A stretch of DNA of 64,000 bases from Chalciporus piperatus (taxonomy: Eukaryota; Basidiomycota; Agaricomycetes; Boletales; Boletaceae): the NCBI GenBank assembly GCA_038093975.1, contig JBBPTG010000013.1, forward strand, positions 248,001 through 312,000. The letters run 5' to 3'. This document shows, piece after piece, positions 44,455 through 55,381 of the stretch. Made by a program: the position numbers and the translations under genes. The notes under the pieces were generated by a model, which made no database searches, was not told the DNA's origin, and saw only the letters and a list, made by a program, of their open reading frames with translations. Within the stretch, counting starts at the first letter, position 1. Every line of letters begins with the position of its first letter.

Positions 44455-46461
44455 GTAGAAGGACCCCATGATGCACCAGTAACATGTGAACCAGGTATAT
44501 CCTCAACACCTTTCTGCCAAAGAGCACAAAGTTGAAGAAGCTTCTTCCTATGCAATTCAAGTTGCTATTGCATAGCAACATTGTCTGAGACATTGTCAAC
44601 CATCATTAACAAGGAGATCAATGAACAGACAAACCTGTATCTTCAAGTGCCTTCAACACCACATTCCATTCTTTATGCATCCAGCTTTGCATAGCAGCTT
44701 TTTCTCTCTGAAGTCTTGCTTCTGCTTCCATGCAACGATCAAGCTCAAGCATAGCTTTTATACCTTGACTGATCTTTTCATCACCAAGCCAGAACTAAAA
44801 AAAGCATACCATTGATAGTTTGACGATATTCCTGTGTCAAACGGTCAAATTCAAACTTTCTTTGGCGAAGACGTTCCCAAATGCGATACTTCAAGGCTCT
44901 AGCATTCATCCTATCCCGCAAATAGGCATTGTTCTTCAACTTCTTCAACTGATGGGTTTCTTTCACCCCCAGAGCAGTCAAACAAGTATTCAGGGCAGAT
45001 TTCATGATAGTGAGATGCTGCTTGGCACTTTGTATCTCCAGATCGATAGTAGTAACATCACTATCTGGGAGGGTAAGTTGATGTTCCAGAGTCTTGATTT
45101 GCTTTTGGAGATCAGCAACATTCTCTGTCAAGAGAAGTGCCTTCTCCACAGCCTGAACTCCTTTTGACTTGGATTGCTCTAGAATATTTCAAAGTCAAAA
45201 ATGGCTCAAAATGACATACCACAAACTTACTTGGCAGGGCTTTGGTTTGGACAGCTACTTGAGCAGACCAAGCAGCTTGCAAAGTTTGCAGGTCCTGACC
45301 CACAAGACAAGCCTTGGCCTCTGACATGCGCTGTTGGCACTTTGTCCATTTGCGATCCATCCACACTCCCAAGTTAGACATGGACTTCTCTTGCAAGAAC
45401 AGAACTTGAGCATCAAGAACAGATAGGCGTTGATGATACTGTCAAATAAACTCAATTATTGTCCTGGGAAATGAACCCTGAAAGCACTTACACCAGAAAC
45501 ACGCAAAGAGGGTATCAATTTCTATTCTGATGAAGATAGATATACCAATGAAAGGCATTGGCGTAACATCGACGAAGTGGTTTCTGAATGCAAAGTCAAT
45601 AAATCTTGAAACACATGAACATAGGATTGAACATACCAAGGAGGAAGACATGGATCTGCTTTCTAAAAAGGCTTCCACTGCTGCACACCATCCAGAAACA
45701 TTGGGAGGCATCCTGAGGAAGCATTCACGATTGAACTCCAAGAGAGAAATAGAGACTGCAAGGAAGGGGAAAAGAGGAGTAGATGAGAATAGACCTAAGC
45801 TGAGAAGCTGCAGGATTACACTTGCACACAGATAGAGTAACTGTCTCAAACTCTGTTTGACAGTGTCAGCCCATGAGATTGCAGAAACAAGGAAGCACAG
45901 CAGAGGCCTTACTGTCAAAGTGAACAACCAAGATAGAAAGCTTTCGAGCATCACCACAAGAACATGTCTGTATGGTGACTTGAGAAGTGGCAGAGGCCAG
46001 GTAAGCCAGATAAGGGTCAACAAGGCTGGGGATGACTTTATCACGCCATCGAGCCCATTGCCAAGCTTTCTTACTGCCAGACTTGTTTGGGGAAGAAGGC
46101 ACTGGAGTGCTGGTATCTTCATAATGGAAGAAGGACGTGTCACTGGAAGGGAAGGAAGGAGAGTCACTGGAAGGGAAGGAAGGAAAGGGTGAGCTGGAGG
46201 ATAGGAAAGATTTCATAGACTTCTGAGAGATCAAAGGGGGTCTGGAAAGCCCTTGACCATAGCTTTGACCAGCAATGTGCATGACAGGGTGAACAAAAGA
46301 CTCCTGCTTCTTGAGCCTGGAATACTGACGAGACATGTCACCAGTGATGAGGTAGCTAGAAGTAGAAGAAGGGAGAGTTCCATCCAAGGCAGAGGATGTG
46401 GAGGGCTTCACAGGTGAGGTGGACTTAGACTTGCGAGAAAGTCTCGGACGAGAGAAGGACA
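44455..46461 (-). pseudogene. KDZ transposase relic 3, catalytic core deleted
   Basis: Minus strand. N-terminus (MSFSRPRLSRKSK at about 46461) leads to QWARWRDKVIPSLVDPYLAYL and a cysteine cluster (CSCGDARK..LPCFC), then in another frame QLLSLGLFSSTP and VSGWCAAVEAFLESR, the usual pre-core region. At about 45450 it passes directly to C-terminal helices (VWMDRKWTKCQQRMSEAK, LKNNAYLRDRMNARALKYRI, EYRQT) and the final WLGDEKISQGIKAMLELDRC and QLCALWQKGVEDIPG blocks. The DDE core is missing. Frame changes and a TAG near 44570 confirm decay. Confidence 0.7.
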
Positions 46462-46683
46462 TTGAAAGAGTGAAGAGGAAAGGAAAGAAAGAAAGAAAAG
46501 AGACACACACATGGATACTTATGTGACATAGCCTATGACATTGACACAACTCTAAGTGACACTTAACTGACACTTTGACAGCTGGGTCAGGCACTCAATC
46601 ACACATGGCAGCAAGAGAGTCAGCAATGCAAAAAAAATCATAGTACATCTGGCTACAACTGTTATGGAGAAAGAGAACACTAT

Positions 46684-47854
46684 GGACTATGTAGCAAAGT
46701 CCGGGCGGTGGGGGATGGAAGGACGACGATTGTAAAACTGATATGATGATTGTAGATAAAAAACGAGCACCTTCTGCTCACACTCCAAAAAGTCCGACAC
46801 TGAGGATGGTGGCAGCGGCCGTGAGAGGAAGGCGGGAGCAGCTGGCCATGCTGACATGAGTGAAGCAAGACAGCCAACCCAGGGGCGCCTGAGAGCAGCA
46901 TCACTGGAAGCAATGCCAAGACCAACTTGCGGCAAAACAGCGGTGACAAGACGATCCCGCTCGGTCTGAACTTCTGCATTGGCACAGGCAAGGGCAGTCA
47001 AGACACGGTCAAGCAACAGTAGCTCGAAGTGTACGGACAGTTCCGACACCTTCCAAAGGACATGGCGTGTATCTTGTGGAGTGAGACCATAGATGGTCTC
47101 CGTGCGCCAGCTCCAAGTGTGGAAGTTGACCTCCTCTGGTACTTCATGTTGCATGGCCCGCAACTCCTCGCCAGTGCAGCCAAGAGATTCCAGGGCAGCT
47201 TTCCGGTTTTCCCGTGCCTTCTCCAATGCCTTCGAGATCTTGATACCTTCATCCCAGGGCGGAGGGAGCAACCAGTCAATGTGCCTGTAGCTCACATAGA
47301 TGGGTGCCTGATGGTCGGATTCGAGAATATATTGGGGGAGACCATTGAGGATCTCCCACCAAAACTTGAGCAAAGGGTAACCTACCTGCCCAGCAAAAAT
47401 GGCACATGTTCATGACAGACAGATGATGAACCAATTGGCGAGATAACGTGCTCGCCGTTGACCATGGTCCACGTGGAGAATCTGACGAGGGTCGGGAAAG
47501 GGGATGCCGGTGCCAGTGATGTTGCCCCTCGGTGTGACTGCGTGATCCACGGAGGCAAGTGCTGTCGCCCAAACGTCCACACAGGGCAACAGCCATTCCG
47601 ACTCGAGGTCAGCCCATAATTCGTCTGCGGGGGAAGGGAGTGTGCTGACGGGCAAGCACTGAGCAGTAGGGAGTTAGTTACCACATATAATATTAAATGT
47701 TTGACCAATGAACTTACGACCAGCTTGTCTCGTTTCTTGCCTGGACCGACGGTTGATGGGAAGCCTTGGGGCTCGGAAGGTAGAGATGACTTCACCCTTC
47801 CAGAGACTTCTTCAACAATCTCAGGAATCAAGGTGCGAAGATCAGTGGGGCGAC
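46684..47854 (-). CDS. Conserved unknown protein E1 (N-terminus lost)
   Basis: Exons 47854-47718, 47658 to about 47424, and about 47384-46687 join in phase. It reads DLRTLIPEIVEEVSGRVK, then PADELWADLESEWLLPCVDVWATALASVDHAV, RARYLANWFIIC, YPLLKFWWEILNG and a helical C-terminus. The first two exons match the end of E2 (63600-64000). The 5' part of the gene is removed by MITE remnant F3 at 47855. No known domain. The family seems mushroom-specific from memory, without assigned function. Confidence 0.5.
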
Positions 47855-47997
47855 TAGTGTTTATAAGTCCGGTCTGGTCCGGTTTTTGGACCAAGTTTTG
47901 AGGAAACTGGACCTGGACCGGTCTTTTTATTATTCAAATTTCAGGCCACTGGACCAAAAACCAATAAAGACCGGTTGTCTTAAAAGACCGATCTACG
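47855..47997. mobile_element. hAT MITE remnant F3
   Basis: Starts TAGTGTTTATAAGTCC and matches F1 from its left end to GACCGATCTAC, where LTR-II-like leader sequence takes over. Right end missing, so no target duplication can be read. Confidence 0.75.
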
Positions 47998-47999
47998 GA

Positions 48000-48576
48000 A
48001 GTTCCCAAAGTCTTTTACAGTCTGACACATATACTATTCTGAGACTCTTTATCTCAGCAACAGCGAAGAGTTACGTAAAACAAATATATACTTACTAGAT
48101 TGTACCTGATTTCTATCTCAGCGGTGCTGCTGGCTTACTTTCTACGTATGACTCAGCCTTGGGGGTGGCGGCGCACTGTTCCCAAGTTGTCCTTCACAAA
48201 CTAGGCACGACCCTAGTGTGGACTTCGAAAACAAATGACTAAGGTACGAGGATAACAGAAACGGGGCACTAAAGGCTAGCCCAAACGAAATGAAATGCCA
48301 AAAGGCGAAGCATGACGTCACAGGTGATCACGTGAACCTGGATAGTTGTACTGCGAAAAGACCACTCCGTTCCGAGTTTCCCTAACGCTCACCAATGATC
48401 AAAAAGGCCCTAGTGCACTATGGGGATGAGCAACTTCATCTGTATTTATGACAGCGGACGACCATATATACAGCAGTGTGAAGGGTTGCTTTCCCTTGGT
48501 ACGTCAAGTGTACCAGCACTATGCAAACACTCTTTAGCCCTAGAGACCGGGCGAAGTGTTGTAAGCCTAATCCAAG
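48000..48576 (-). mobile_element. 5' leader of an LTR-II relative
   Basis: Minus-strand sequence matches the leader of the element at 54672-55150 (CTCTAGGGCTAAAGAGT, CCCATAGTGCACTAGGG, GCCCCGTTTCTGTTATCC), with about 20-30% divergence. PBS TGGATTAGGCT at 48574-48564. Gag and pol are absent. Confidence 0.7.
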
Positions 48577-49041
48577 TGTTATGACTTGCGTCAAATGGCA
48601 CTTGGCAGGATCTCACTAGCGCACACTTCAAGTCCACGAGAAAGAAGTAGAGTGATGAGCGCAGAAACTTAATTGCGGTGAAGCAACAAATGGATTAGGC
48701 TGATGTGTGCGACAAATACATGGAGTTTATATAGACTACTGGCTATGCGCACAGACCATCAGCCGAAACGGGATAATACAAAGGGATAGATATAAAAGGA
48801 AGAAGTGTCAGAAGATGAAAAGGAACCAGGCACGGGACAGAGTCTAGGCCATGACATCATTGCTGACTCATCTAAGTCTAGACCTGTCACGTGACCGATT
48901 ATGTAATAGCTGACGTAAACCTGCAAGCAATACCGGACTGAAGTAAAGATTGAATCTGGCCTTTGCCCCTAACTGCAGTAAAGTTGAGTGTTTGAACCAG
49001 CATATAGGCAAAAGTTTGAAAAGTTTTTAAATACTATAACA
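48577..49041 (-). repeat. LTR of the LTR-II relative
   Basis: Minus strand begins TGTTATAGTATTTAAAAAC, ends AAGTCATAACA. TATA at about 48733-48727, R start AGCCTAATCCA at 48701-48691. Its outer end lies inside a 5S rRNA gene. Confidence 0.8.
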
Positions 49042-49139
49042 GAAAGCACCGCATCCCGTCTGATCTGCGCAGTTAACCAAGGTGCCGCCTAGTTAGTACC
49101 ATGGTGGGGGACCACACGGGAATCCTAGGTGCTGTGGTT
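49042..49139 (+). rRNA. 5S rRNA gene, 5' truncated by LTR insertion
   Basis: GAAAGCACCGCATCCCGTC, then GATCTGCGCAGTTAACC, GCCTAGTTAGTACC, GGTGGGGGACCAC and GGGTGCTGTGGTT-like end: the fungal 5S rRNA pattern including the internal promoter. The first about 20 nt are missing, replaced by the LTR. A T5 run shortly after is the usual Pol III stop. Non-functional as 5S unless the other part is elsewhere. Confidence 0.85.
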
Positions 49140-49189
49140 CACTATTTTTGCTTCTTGCATTAGCGCATTTTTCATTACCAAAGTGTAGA

Positions 49190-49450
49190 GATATAGCAAA
49201 TTATCATATGTTGAAAAGTACGTAGAACACTCCCCAGCAGTCAACATAGCCAACATCCGTGATTAGAAAAGTGTAGTGAGAGTGTGGGAACTCAAAAGTG
49301 TAGCAAATGTGGCGCATTTTTCATTAGGAAAGTGTAGTTGAGGTGTGGGAACATAGTTGTGTAGCAAATGTTGATTAGGAAAGTGTAGTGATGGTGTGGG
49401 AACCCAAAAGTGTAGCAAATGTGGCGCATTTTTCATTAGCAACATGCTGA
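49190..49450. repeat. Tandem repeat of about 60-120 bp units
   Basis: Units contain GTGTAGCAAATGTGGCGCATTTTTCATTAG and GTGTGGGAAC-like words, three to four copies. No gene. Confidence 0.6.
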
Positions 49451-49734
49451 GTGCATTCGATTAGGAATTTTGGTAGTGTTGCTTTGTTTTGTTTACACTG
49501 CCACTCAAAAATGCAAAAAATGTGATATAGTGGACACGTACCCGCACGCCTCTTGCGCACCATGGCAAACATGACCAAACAGATGGCCGGGCCTACTATA
49601 TGGGAGTGGGTCAAAACAACAACACTTGGTAGTCGACCTAACTAGTCTACTACTAATTCAAGTACATCCAATGAATGGTCCTTGACCCTGATTGATGGTG
49701 CTAGTCATCATTGTCGGGCAGATCACTTTGCTAA

Positions 49735-50110
49735 TGTCTTGACTAGCACCTTGGACTGTATGCTAATGTTGCACCAATGATTGGTCTCCTGATGCTTTAT
49801 GATGGCTTGCCTGATGTTGCATGCTCGTCGATAGCTAGACCACTTTGCTCCAGCGTTGACTAGGCTCCTGTAGGCTAATGTTGCACCAATGATTGGTCTC
49901 CTGATGCTTATATGATGGCTTGCCTGATGTGCATGCTCATCGTTAGCTAGACCACTTTGCTCCAGCGTTGTCAACACTAGGGTCTATGTTAGACACACTG
50001 GGACTGTAGGCTGATGTTGTGCCAATGATTGGTCTCCTGATGCTTTATGATGGCTTGCCTGATGTGCATGCTTATCATTAGCTAGACCACTTTGCTCCAA
50101 CACTGTCTAC
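49735..50110. repeat. Tandem repeat, about 120-bp unit, three copies
   Basis: Each unit has CCAATGATTGGTCTCCTGATG and TAGCTAGACCACTTTGCTCC-like words. 50110-50522 follows with no recognised feature. Confidence 0.7.
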
Positions 50111-50522
50111 GGGCTAGGTGTATGGTTTGTCTACTCTGAGTGTTCTTTTGTTATGACTCATCTCCCTGGCAGAAAGCATATGGCGTTGCATTGAAGCAGG
50201 ATTCCTTGAATCCTTGCTTTGTGTACCCTCGTCAAGTACGTCGGGTGGGGCTGGCTTTGAATGGACCTGGTCATGGATGTGCCTGCGCTATCAGGATGTA
50301 CTGACCGGGAATCATGGAGTCTGGGTGTTTGCAGGATCTGTTGGTAGACTGCTGCCCATTCAGGCTAATAGCTTCATTGAGGAGCATTGTTAGCAAAGTG
50401 TGAAGGGTGTGGATTTCTTGCCGATGGCCAGACCAGAATCAATTAACCACTTGAAGATCCGCCGTGACTGTGAGACGGGCTATGCGCGTTTCCGGTTGCT
50501 GGTAGTAGAGTGTTCAAAGCAG

Positions 50523-51245
50523 AGCCCATTCAGCTCATTAGGCCGTACAGCAAGGCCAGCCGATCACCAATTAGGCCGTGCTCTACTGGCCGGCTAACGA
50601 TTGGCCGCTGGTGTATGGTCACCTAGGTTAGGGATCGGCTAGTAATGGAATGTACGCGTAGAGTAGGGATCAGGCAATGTATCATTGTGCCCTGGCAGTG
50701 GGAATGGCCAACACAAAGGTTCCATGAGGTAGGACCTGGCCGACTGGTGCTAATCACCCAGTCCTGCCTGCATCAGGGTTTGGCCCATAGAGGTAGGAAT
50801 AGGCCAATGGGTTGAGCCTCAATGCGTAGGAATGGGCCGATGGGTAGACCCTCAATGCTTAGGAATGGGCCGATATTTCTATTGTCACTAGGTAGGGGCG
50901 ATGCAATCAGCGTCAATGTGTAGGGATGGGCCGATGCATTGAGCCTCAATGCGTAGGAATGGGCCGATGCAATCAGTGTCAATTTGTAGGGATGGGCCGA
51001 TGCATTGAGCCTCAATGCGTAGGAATGGGCCGATGCAATCAGTGTCAATTTGTAGGAATGGGCCGATGGGTTGAGCCTCAATGCGTAGGAATGGGCCGAT
51101 ATACCTATTGTCACTAGGCAGGAATGGGCCGATGCAATCAGTGTCACTAGGTAGGGATGGGCCGATGCATTGATTGTAAATATGTAGGAACAGGCTAATG
51201 CAAACCTTGTCCTTGAGTAGGCATGGGCTGATCCAAAGCAAGCCA
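50523..51245. repeat. Dispersed repeat IV, copy 2, with longer minisatellite
   Basis: Starts GAGCCCATTCAGCTCATTAGG as copy 1 at 22494. The array here is longer, alternating GAGCCTCAATGCGTAGGAAT and GCAATCAGTGTCAATTTGTA with GGGCCGATG. Confidence 0.75.
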
Positions 51246-51414
51246 CTAGGCATACTCCGGAATCACTAAGAAGCTCTGATCAATCAATCAAAGACCCTAA
51301 TTGATTCCCGAGGTCCAGACTCACCCTCGCCCAGCCAGCCCCATTGGCCAATCCTGACGGCCGACTGATGATTCAGATCGCCTTCCAATCCTCTGAATCT
51401 ATATCTAACGTCGC

Positions 51415-52016
51415 CATGGACCCCTCTAGCAGCCGAAATGCTCTCGAATATCTTGCTCGCCCACAGCTCAGGGAGATCGACGATCTCGCCCATCGTCGCA
51501 CCTGGGCACACATGGTTTTGCAGGCAGCGGTACAAAGCTGTTCTTCAGATCGTCTATCATTCGACTGATCATCCTCTAGCTGACTGCAGGCATTATGTCT
51601 CCCAGTGCCTCCCCATTTTCCCCACCTGTCTTGGACGCCATCCGTGACTCACTGGACATAGTTGCGTCACGCGTCTCAGGGTTGGCCTCTGCTGCCAACC
51701 CACCGGCCCCCCCGCTCCCATGGGCCCATCAACCCCTCGGCCGATTCTTCGGTCACCTGTTGATCTCCCTCTCGCTGGTCCGTCGAACCTATGGCTGCCG
51801 CCTAGGGGCCTTGAGGCTGTATTGGGAATGGAGGTTCAAAGTAGAGAGCTATGTGAACAGTGTCAGGCAGCCGATGAGCTCTTGTGCAATGGAGGCTCAT
51901 TGGCTCGGCCTTGTCATCGGTGCCTTGCTGAGGGTCTGCCATGTAGTATGTCCACCCCTACACAGACCCTGCCCACCAGCTTGAGAAAGCGGCCGAGGAA
52001 CCATTGTGAGTCAGCT
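51415..52016 (+). CDS. Cysteine-cluster gene at locus D1
   Basis: Candidate starts at 51415 or 51595. The cysteine exon (51720-52006) has LCEQCQAADELLC..PCHRCLAEGLPC, that is CX2CX7CX8CX2CX6C, a relaxed Zn(II)2Cys6-like pattern, then a basic KRPRNH before a GTGAGT donor. The frame from 51595 must shift at a 7-C run (near 51710) to reach it, or an unrecognised intron is used. Partial copy at 25347-25656. Spacing differs from the A'/C motif, so it is a separate family. Convergent with the 220-aa gene. Confidence 0.45.
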
Positions 52017-52244
52017 AGTTACTTCTCCTCTTCATCGGCTCACAATCTTTGCAGAATACTTTGTTATGCTTCTTAGATACATGCTCATGCTTATGTTTCA
52101 TTCTCATCGTGCATTTCGACTACAATGTACTGTAATATTAGGTTTCCTCAATGTTGAGTGTTTATCAGGGCCGGCTGCATTTGCTCAGTGTGATACAAGT
52201 TTCGGCTAGAGTACAAGTCCTTCGGCTGGCATATTTAAAATATT

Positions 52245-53015
52245 CTACCTATCCCCAGACTCTTCTGCATGGGTTCTACCCTCCTGCTCACCAATCCATT
52301 GGGTGAGCATTATCAACCCTCTCGCCCTGTTCCATGTCAGCACCAAGCTCCTATTTATTTCTCGTAAAGTCATGGCTGCCTCCACGAATTGCCCATGCAA
52401 GCTCTGTTGCATCTCGTTGATGTCACCCTGAAGCCCAGAGCTATTATCAGCATTCTGACCAAGGGCGAGCGGTCCCTATTCCAGATTTTGAGTACCCATA
52501 GTGCTAACCCAAGATACTTCTGGTAACTCACCCCGAAGAAAGCCTCTGCCGGCCCGATAAAGTTCCCGAACTCCGGCCGATGATAGTCACCAGGCAGGCT
52601 GTTGCTGCCTTCTAACCACCACTTGTGCTGCAAATCCATGGCCGACAATGCTCGGCCGCACCTCAGCGATGTTTGTTGCATTATATGCAATTGGCTCCCA
52701 GGTGTCATTGAAATTTCCTGGCGGAGCTGGCCATCCTCTAGATCGCTCACAATAATCAGCAAGATGACCCGATCCAACAGAGGGATGTGTGGCAGATCGT
52801 TGTGAGTGATTGATTTGTATGCCATCAACCGATTCACTACAGCCTATTGTTTGGCAGTTAACAATCCTGCAGGAAGTGTGCAAATCCATACTCACCACTT
52901 CCTCCCTCAGGGAGACCATTGCTGCAGGAGGCCATTGTCCTGCCTCTCCAACGGCTGCCTGTAATCTGCAGCCGAAGTACACCAACAAAGTGTATGTTTC
53001 AACTTTAGTGAGCAT
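52245..53015 (-). CDS. 220-aa hypothetical protein at locus D1, three exons
   Basis: Exons about 53015-52896, 52844-52532 and 52475-52245 with 50-60-nt introns. Sequence includes LPHIPLLDRVILLIIVSDLED, KWWLEGSNSLPGDYHRPEFG, GPAEAFFG and a C-terminal helix MQQSLHGQFVEAAMTLREINRS. No known family. The C-terminal exon is duplicated at 24960-25174 next to KDZ relic 1. Convergent with the cysteine-cluster gene. Confidence 0.55.
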
Positions 53016-53255
53016 CGGATGTTTGATGGAGAAGGCTGACTTTCGGCCAGGCTATCTTTGCTCCAGAGTCCAAGCACATGGGTTTCCCACGCCTGTCATG
53101 GATGTATTCCCAAAGTGTCAGCCGGATATTGATAGCGCATTGGAGCCGAGGAACCGAGGAACCGACCCGAAGGACCCGGCGGCCCCAAAGGACCCGCAGA
53201 CGCTCCCATTTCTACCTATCTGTCGAGGGTTACACCACGACTCCCTTGATTCACT

Positions 53256-54216
53256 ATGGACCCACCTCATGTTACCTCCGAGGAATTAACTGATACGAAC
53301 TTCGCCCTCTATCTCAACGATCTGTTGGCAACCTATGTCCAGGCACGTTTTCGGGAGGAGATGCTGCGCTTCCGCAATCAAACCACCGAACCTGTCTTGC
53401 CAGATGTTCACATTCCTGTTAATGCTATCATTGAGGCCGAACGCATGGTGGTTGCGATGGTTTCAGCCTTCAGCCGTCCAGGCAAGCTATTATCCATGAA
53501 AGGCCATTCAGGCAGCTGATGTTCGGCCGCAGTCCGCCTGGATATTCAAGCAGAACAACTTGCATCGGTTCTAGGATATATCGAGTCAGGCATAAATCCA
53601 GATCACGAACAAAGGATTTCCGAGCGGCTTCCCTCCCTTCCGACCACTTTCATAGATTCGCCTTGCATTGTCACAGATCAAGCTGGCCGCATCCTACTTT
53701 GGTATCTCCCATCACCACTCACCTCCGAATTTCAGGTAGGCCTAGTCTGCTGAATGTGTCTTTTCAAGCCTCACTCGGCTGCCTAATCATGGGTGCATAA
53801 CACTCTGCCTGCAATCCAACTGCTTCTCCAATCCACCATCACAACCCCGCTGTCATCGCGTCATGGTTGGCGGACAGCCAATGCCCTCTTTTCCCAGGAA
53901 GCTGCATTCCAGGGGTCATTGAACATCTCGCCTGGCTGGTTTCCCCAAGCTCATAACGTATGTCCAATTCACCTTGATTTATTCAATTCAACGACCTGAT
54001 CTCTTGCAGGCCAGTAACTCAAGTCCAGCGCCGTCTGTCAATCTAGCAGACCCGAGCCTTGCGGCTTGGTTAGAAGACATGTTGGTCCCAAACGCAATCC
54101 TCTCGGCCGCCTACAGTGTTATGCATCCCAGGGCTTACCAATCTGCAAGGGTGGCTCAGGGAAGGTTGGCCACATGGGCCTTAACGAGCGGCCGCACGGA
54201 GATGACTGCCATCATG
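53256..54216 (+). pseudogene. Possible TET/JBP-like family gene, 3' end lost to LTR-II
   Basis: From ATG 53256: NFALYLNDLLATYVQARF, an unresolved intron near 53490-53545, QLASVLGYIESG, DQAGRILLWYLPSPL, an intron, SLNISPGWFPQAHN, an intron, then ADPSLAAWLEDMLVPNAILSAAYSVMHP. This order resembles the N-terminal part of a mushroom family whose C-terminus is a 2-oxoglutarate dioxygenase of TET/JBP type. That core would lie beyond 54216, where the LTR retrotransposon begins, and it is not found after 60542. Assignment is from memory of the family and tentative. Confidence 0.4.
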
Positions 54217-54671
54217 TGTTATAGTATTTAAAAACTTTTCAAAACTTTTGCCTACAACGGTATTCGAACTCTGGACTTTGTCTACAACTTAGGGGTCAAG
54301 CCGGATTCATCTTAATCCGCTCCGGTAGTCCCTGTAGCATTACATAAACTATTACATAATCAGGTCACGTGACAAAAGTCCAGACTTAGATGAGTCAGCA
54401 ATGATGTCATGGCCTAGACCCTAATCCGTGCCTGGTACCTTTTCTTATCATCGTACCATTGACCTTATTTATCTTTCCCTTTGTGTTTTCCTTATTCGGC
54501 TGTTGGTCTGTGCGCACTTCTCAATAGTATATAAGTAGCCCTGTACTTATCACAGACCCCAGTCTAATCCATTTGTTGCTTCACCGCAATTAAGTTTTAG
54601 TACTCAGCATATTCCTTCGCAAGGCTTAGTGTTGCCTTAAGTCCCCGCTGTGTTGTGACCCAGTCATAACA
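54217..54671 (+). repeat. 5' LTR of LTR-II
   Basis: TGTTATAG..CATAACA. TATATAAG at 54528-54535. Predicted transcript start AGTCTAATCCA at 54561-54571. Confidence 0.9.
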
Positions 54672-54673
54672 CT

Positions 54674-54684
54674 TGGATTAGACT
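54674..54684 (+). promoter_or_regulatory. LTR-II primer-binding site, self-priming type
   Basis: TGGATTAGACT, 2 nt after the LTR, is the exact complement of AGTCTAATCCA at 54561-54571 in the LTR. The match stops at both sides, giving exactly 11 bp as in Tf1 of fission yeast. Confidence 0.75.
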
Positions 54685-55381
54685 TGAAAACACCGCCTGG
54701 ACTCTAGGGCTAAAGAGTTGGTCAAGAAGACCGTTTGTGTACGTGACACACAGGAGACCGCAACTCCATCCACTGCTGCATATACGGCCGTCCGCCGTCA
54801 TAAATTGGATAAAGTTGCTGTTCCCCATAGTGCACTAGGGGCTTTTTGATCGTTCGAGACGTCTTGGGGCCCGCTCACGCGCCAACCCTCTGACTGTAGA
54901 CACGATCCGGGTTCGCGTGATCACCCGTTGACGTCACGCATTCGCCATCTGGCTATTCTATTCTTTTGGGCCAGCCTTTAGTGCCCCGTTTCTGTTATCC
55001 TCCGTACTATAGTATTTGTTCGAAGACCGGATTGGGATCGTGCCCAATTGCGAAGGACGACAAGGGAAAAGCGCGTCGCCGCCCCCTTGGCTGAGTCATA
55101 CGTAGCAACGTAAGCCGGCAGCACCGCCGAGGTACAAAAAAAATAGAAAACAATACAAAATAGTATCCTGTATTACGATAGCTTTTGCTGCTGCTCGAAA
55201 ATAGAAGTTCGAGAGTAGTATATGTGCAAAATCCAAACAGATCTTGGGAAACTTCCTCAGAAGGTCTGCAAAGATTCCGATAAGCGTCGCAGGTATTACC
55301 TCCGCTCGAAAAAATATTTTCTTCGTCCTCGTGTCTGTCATCCCCAGAGAACCTTTGGAAGATAGGGTTCAGTAAGGATAT

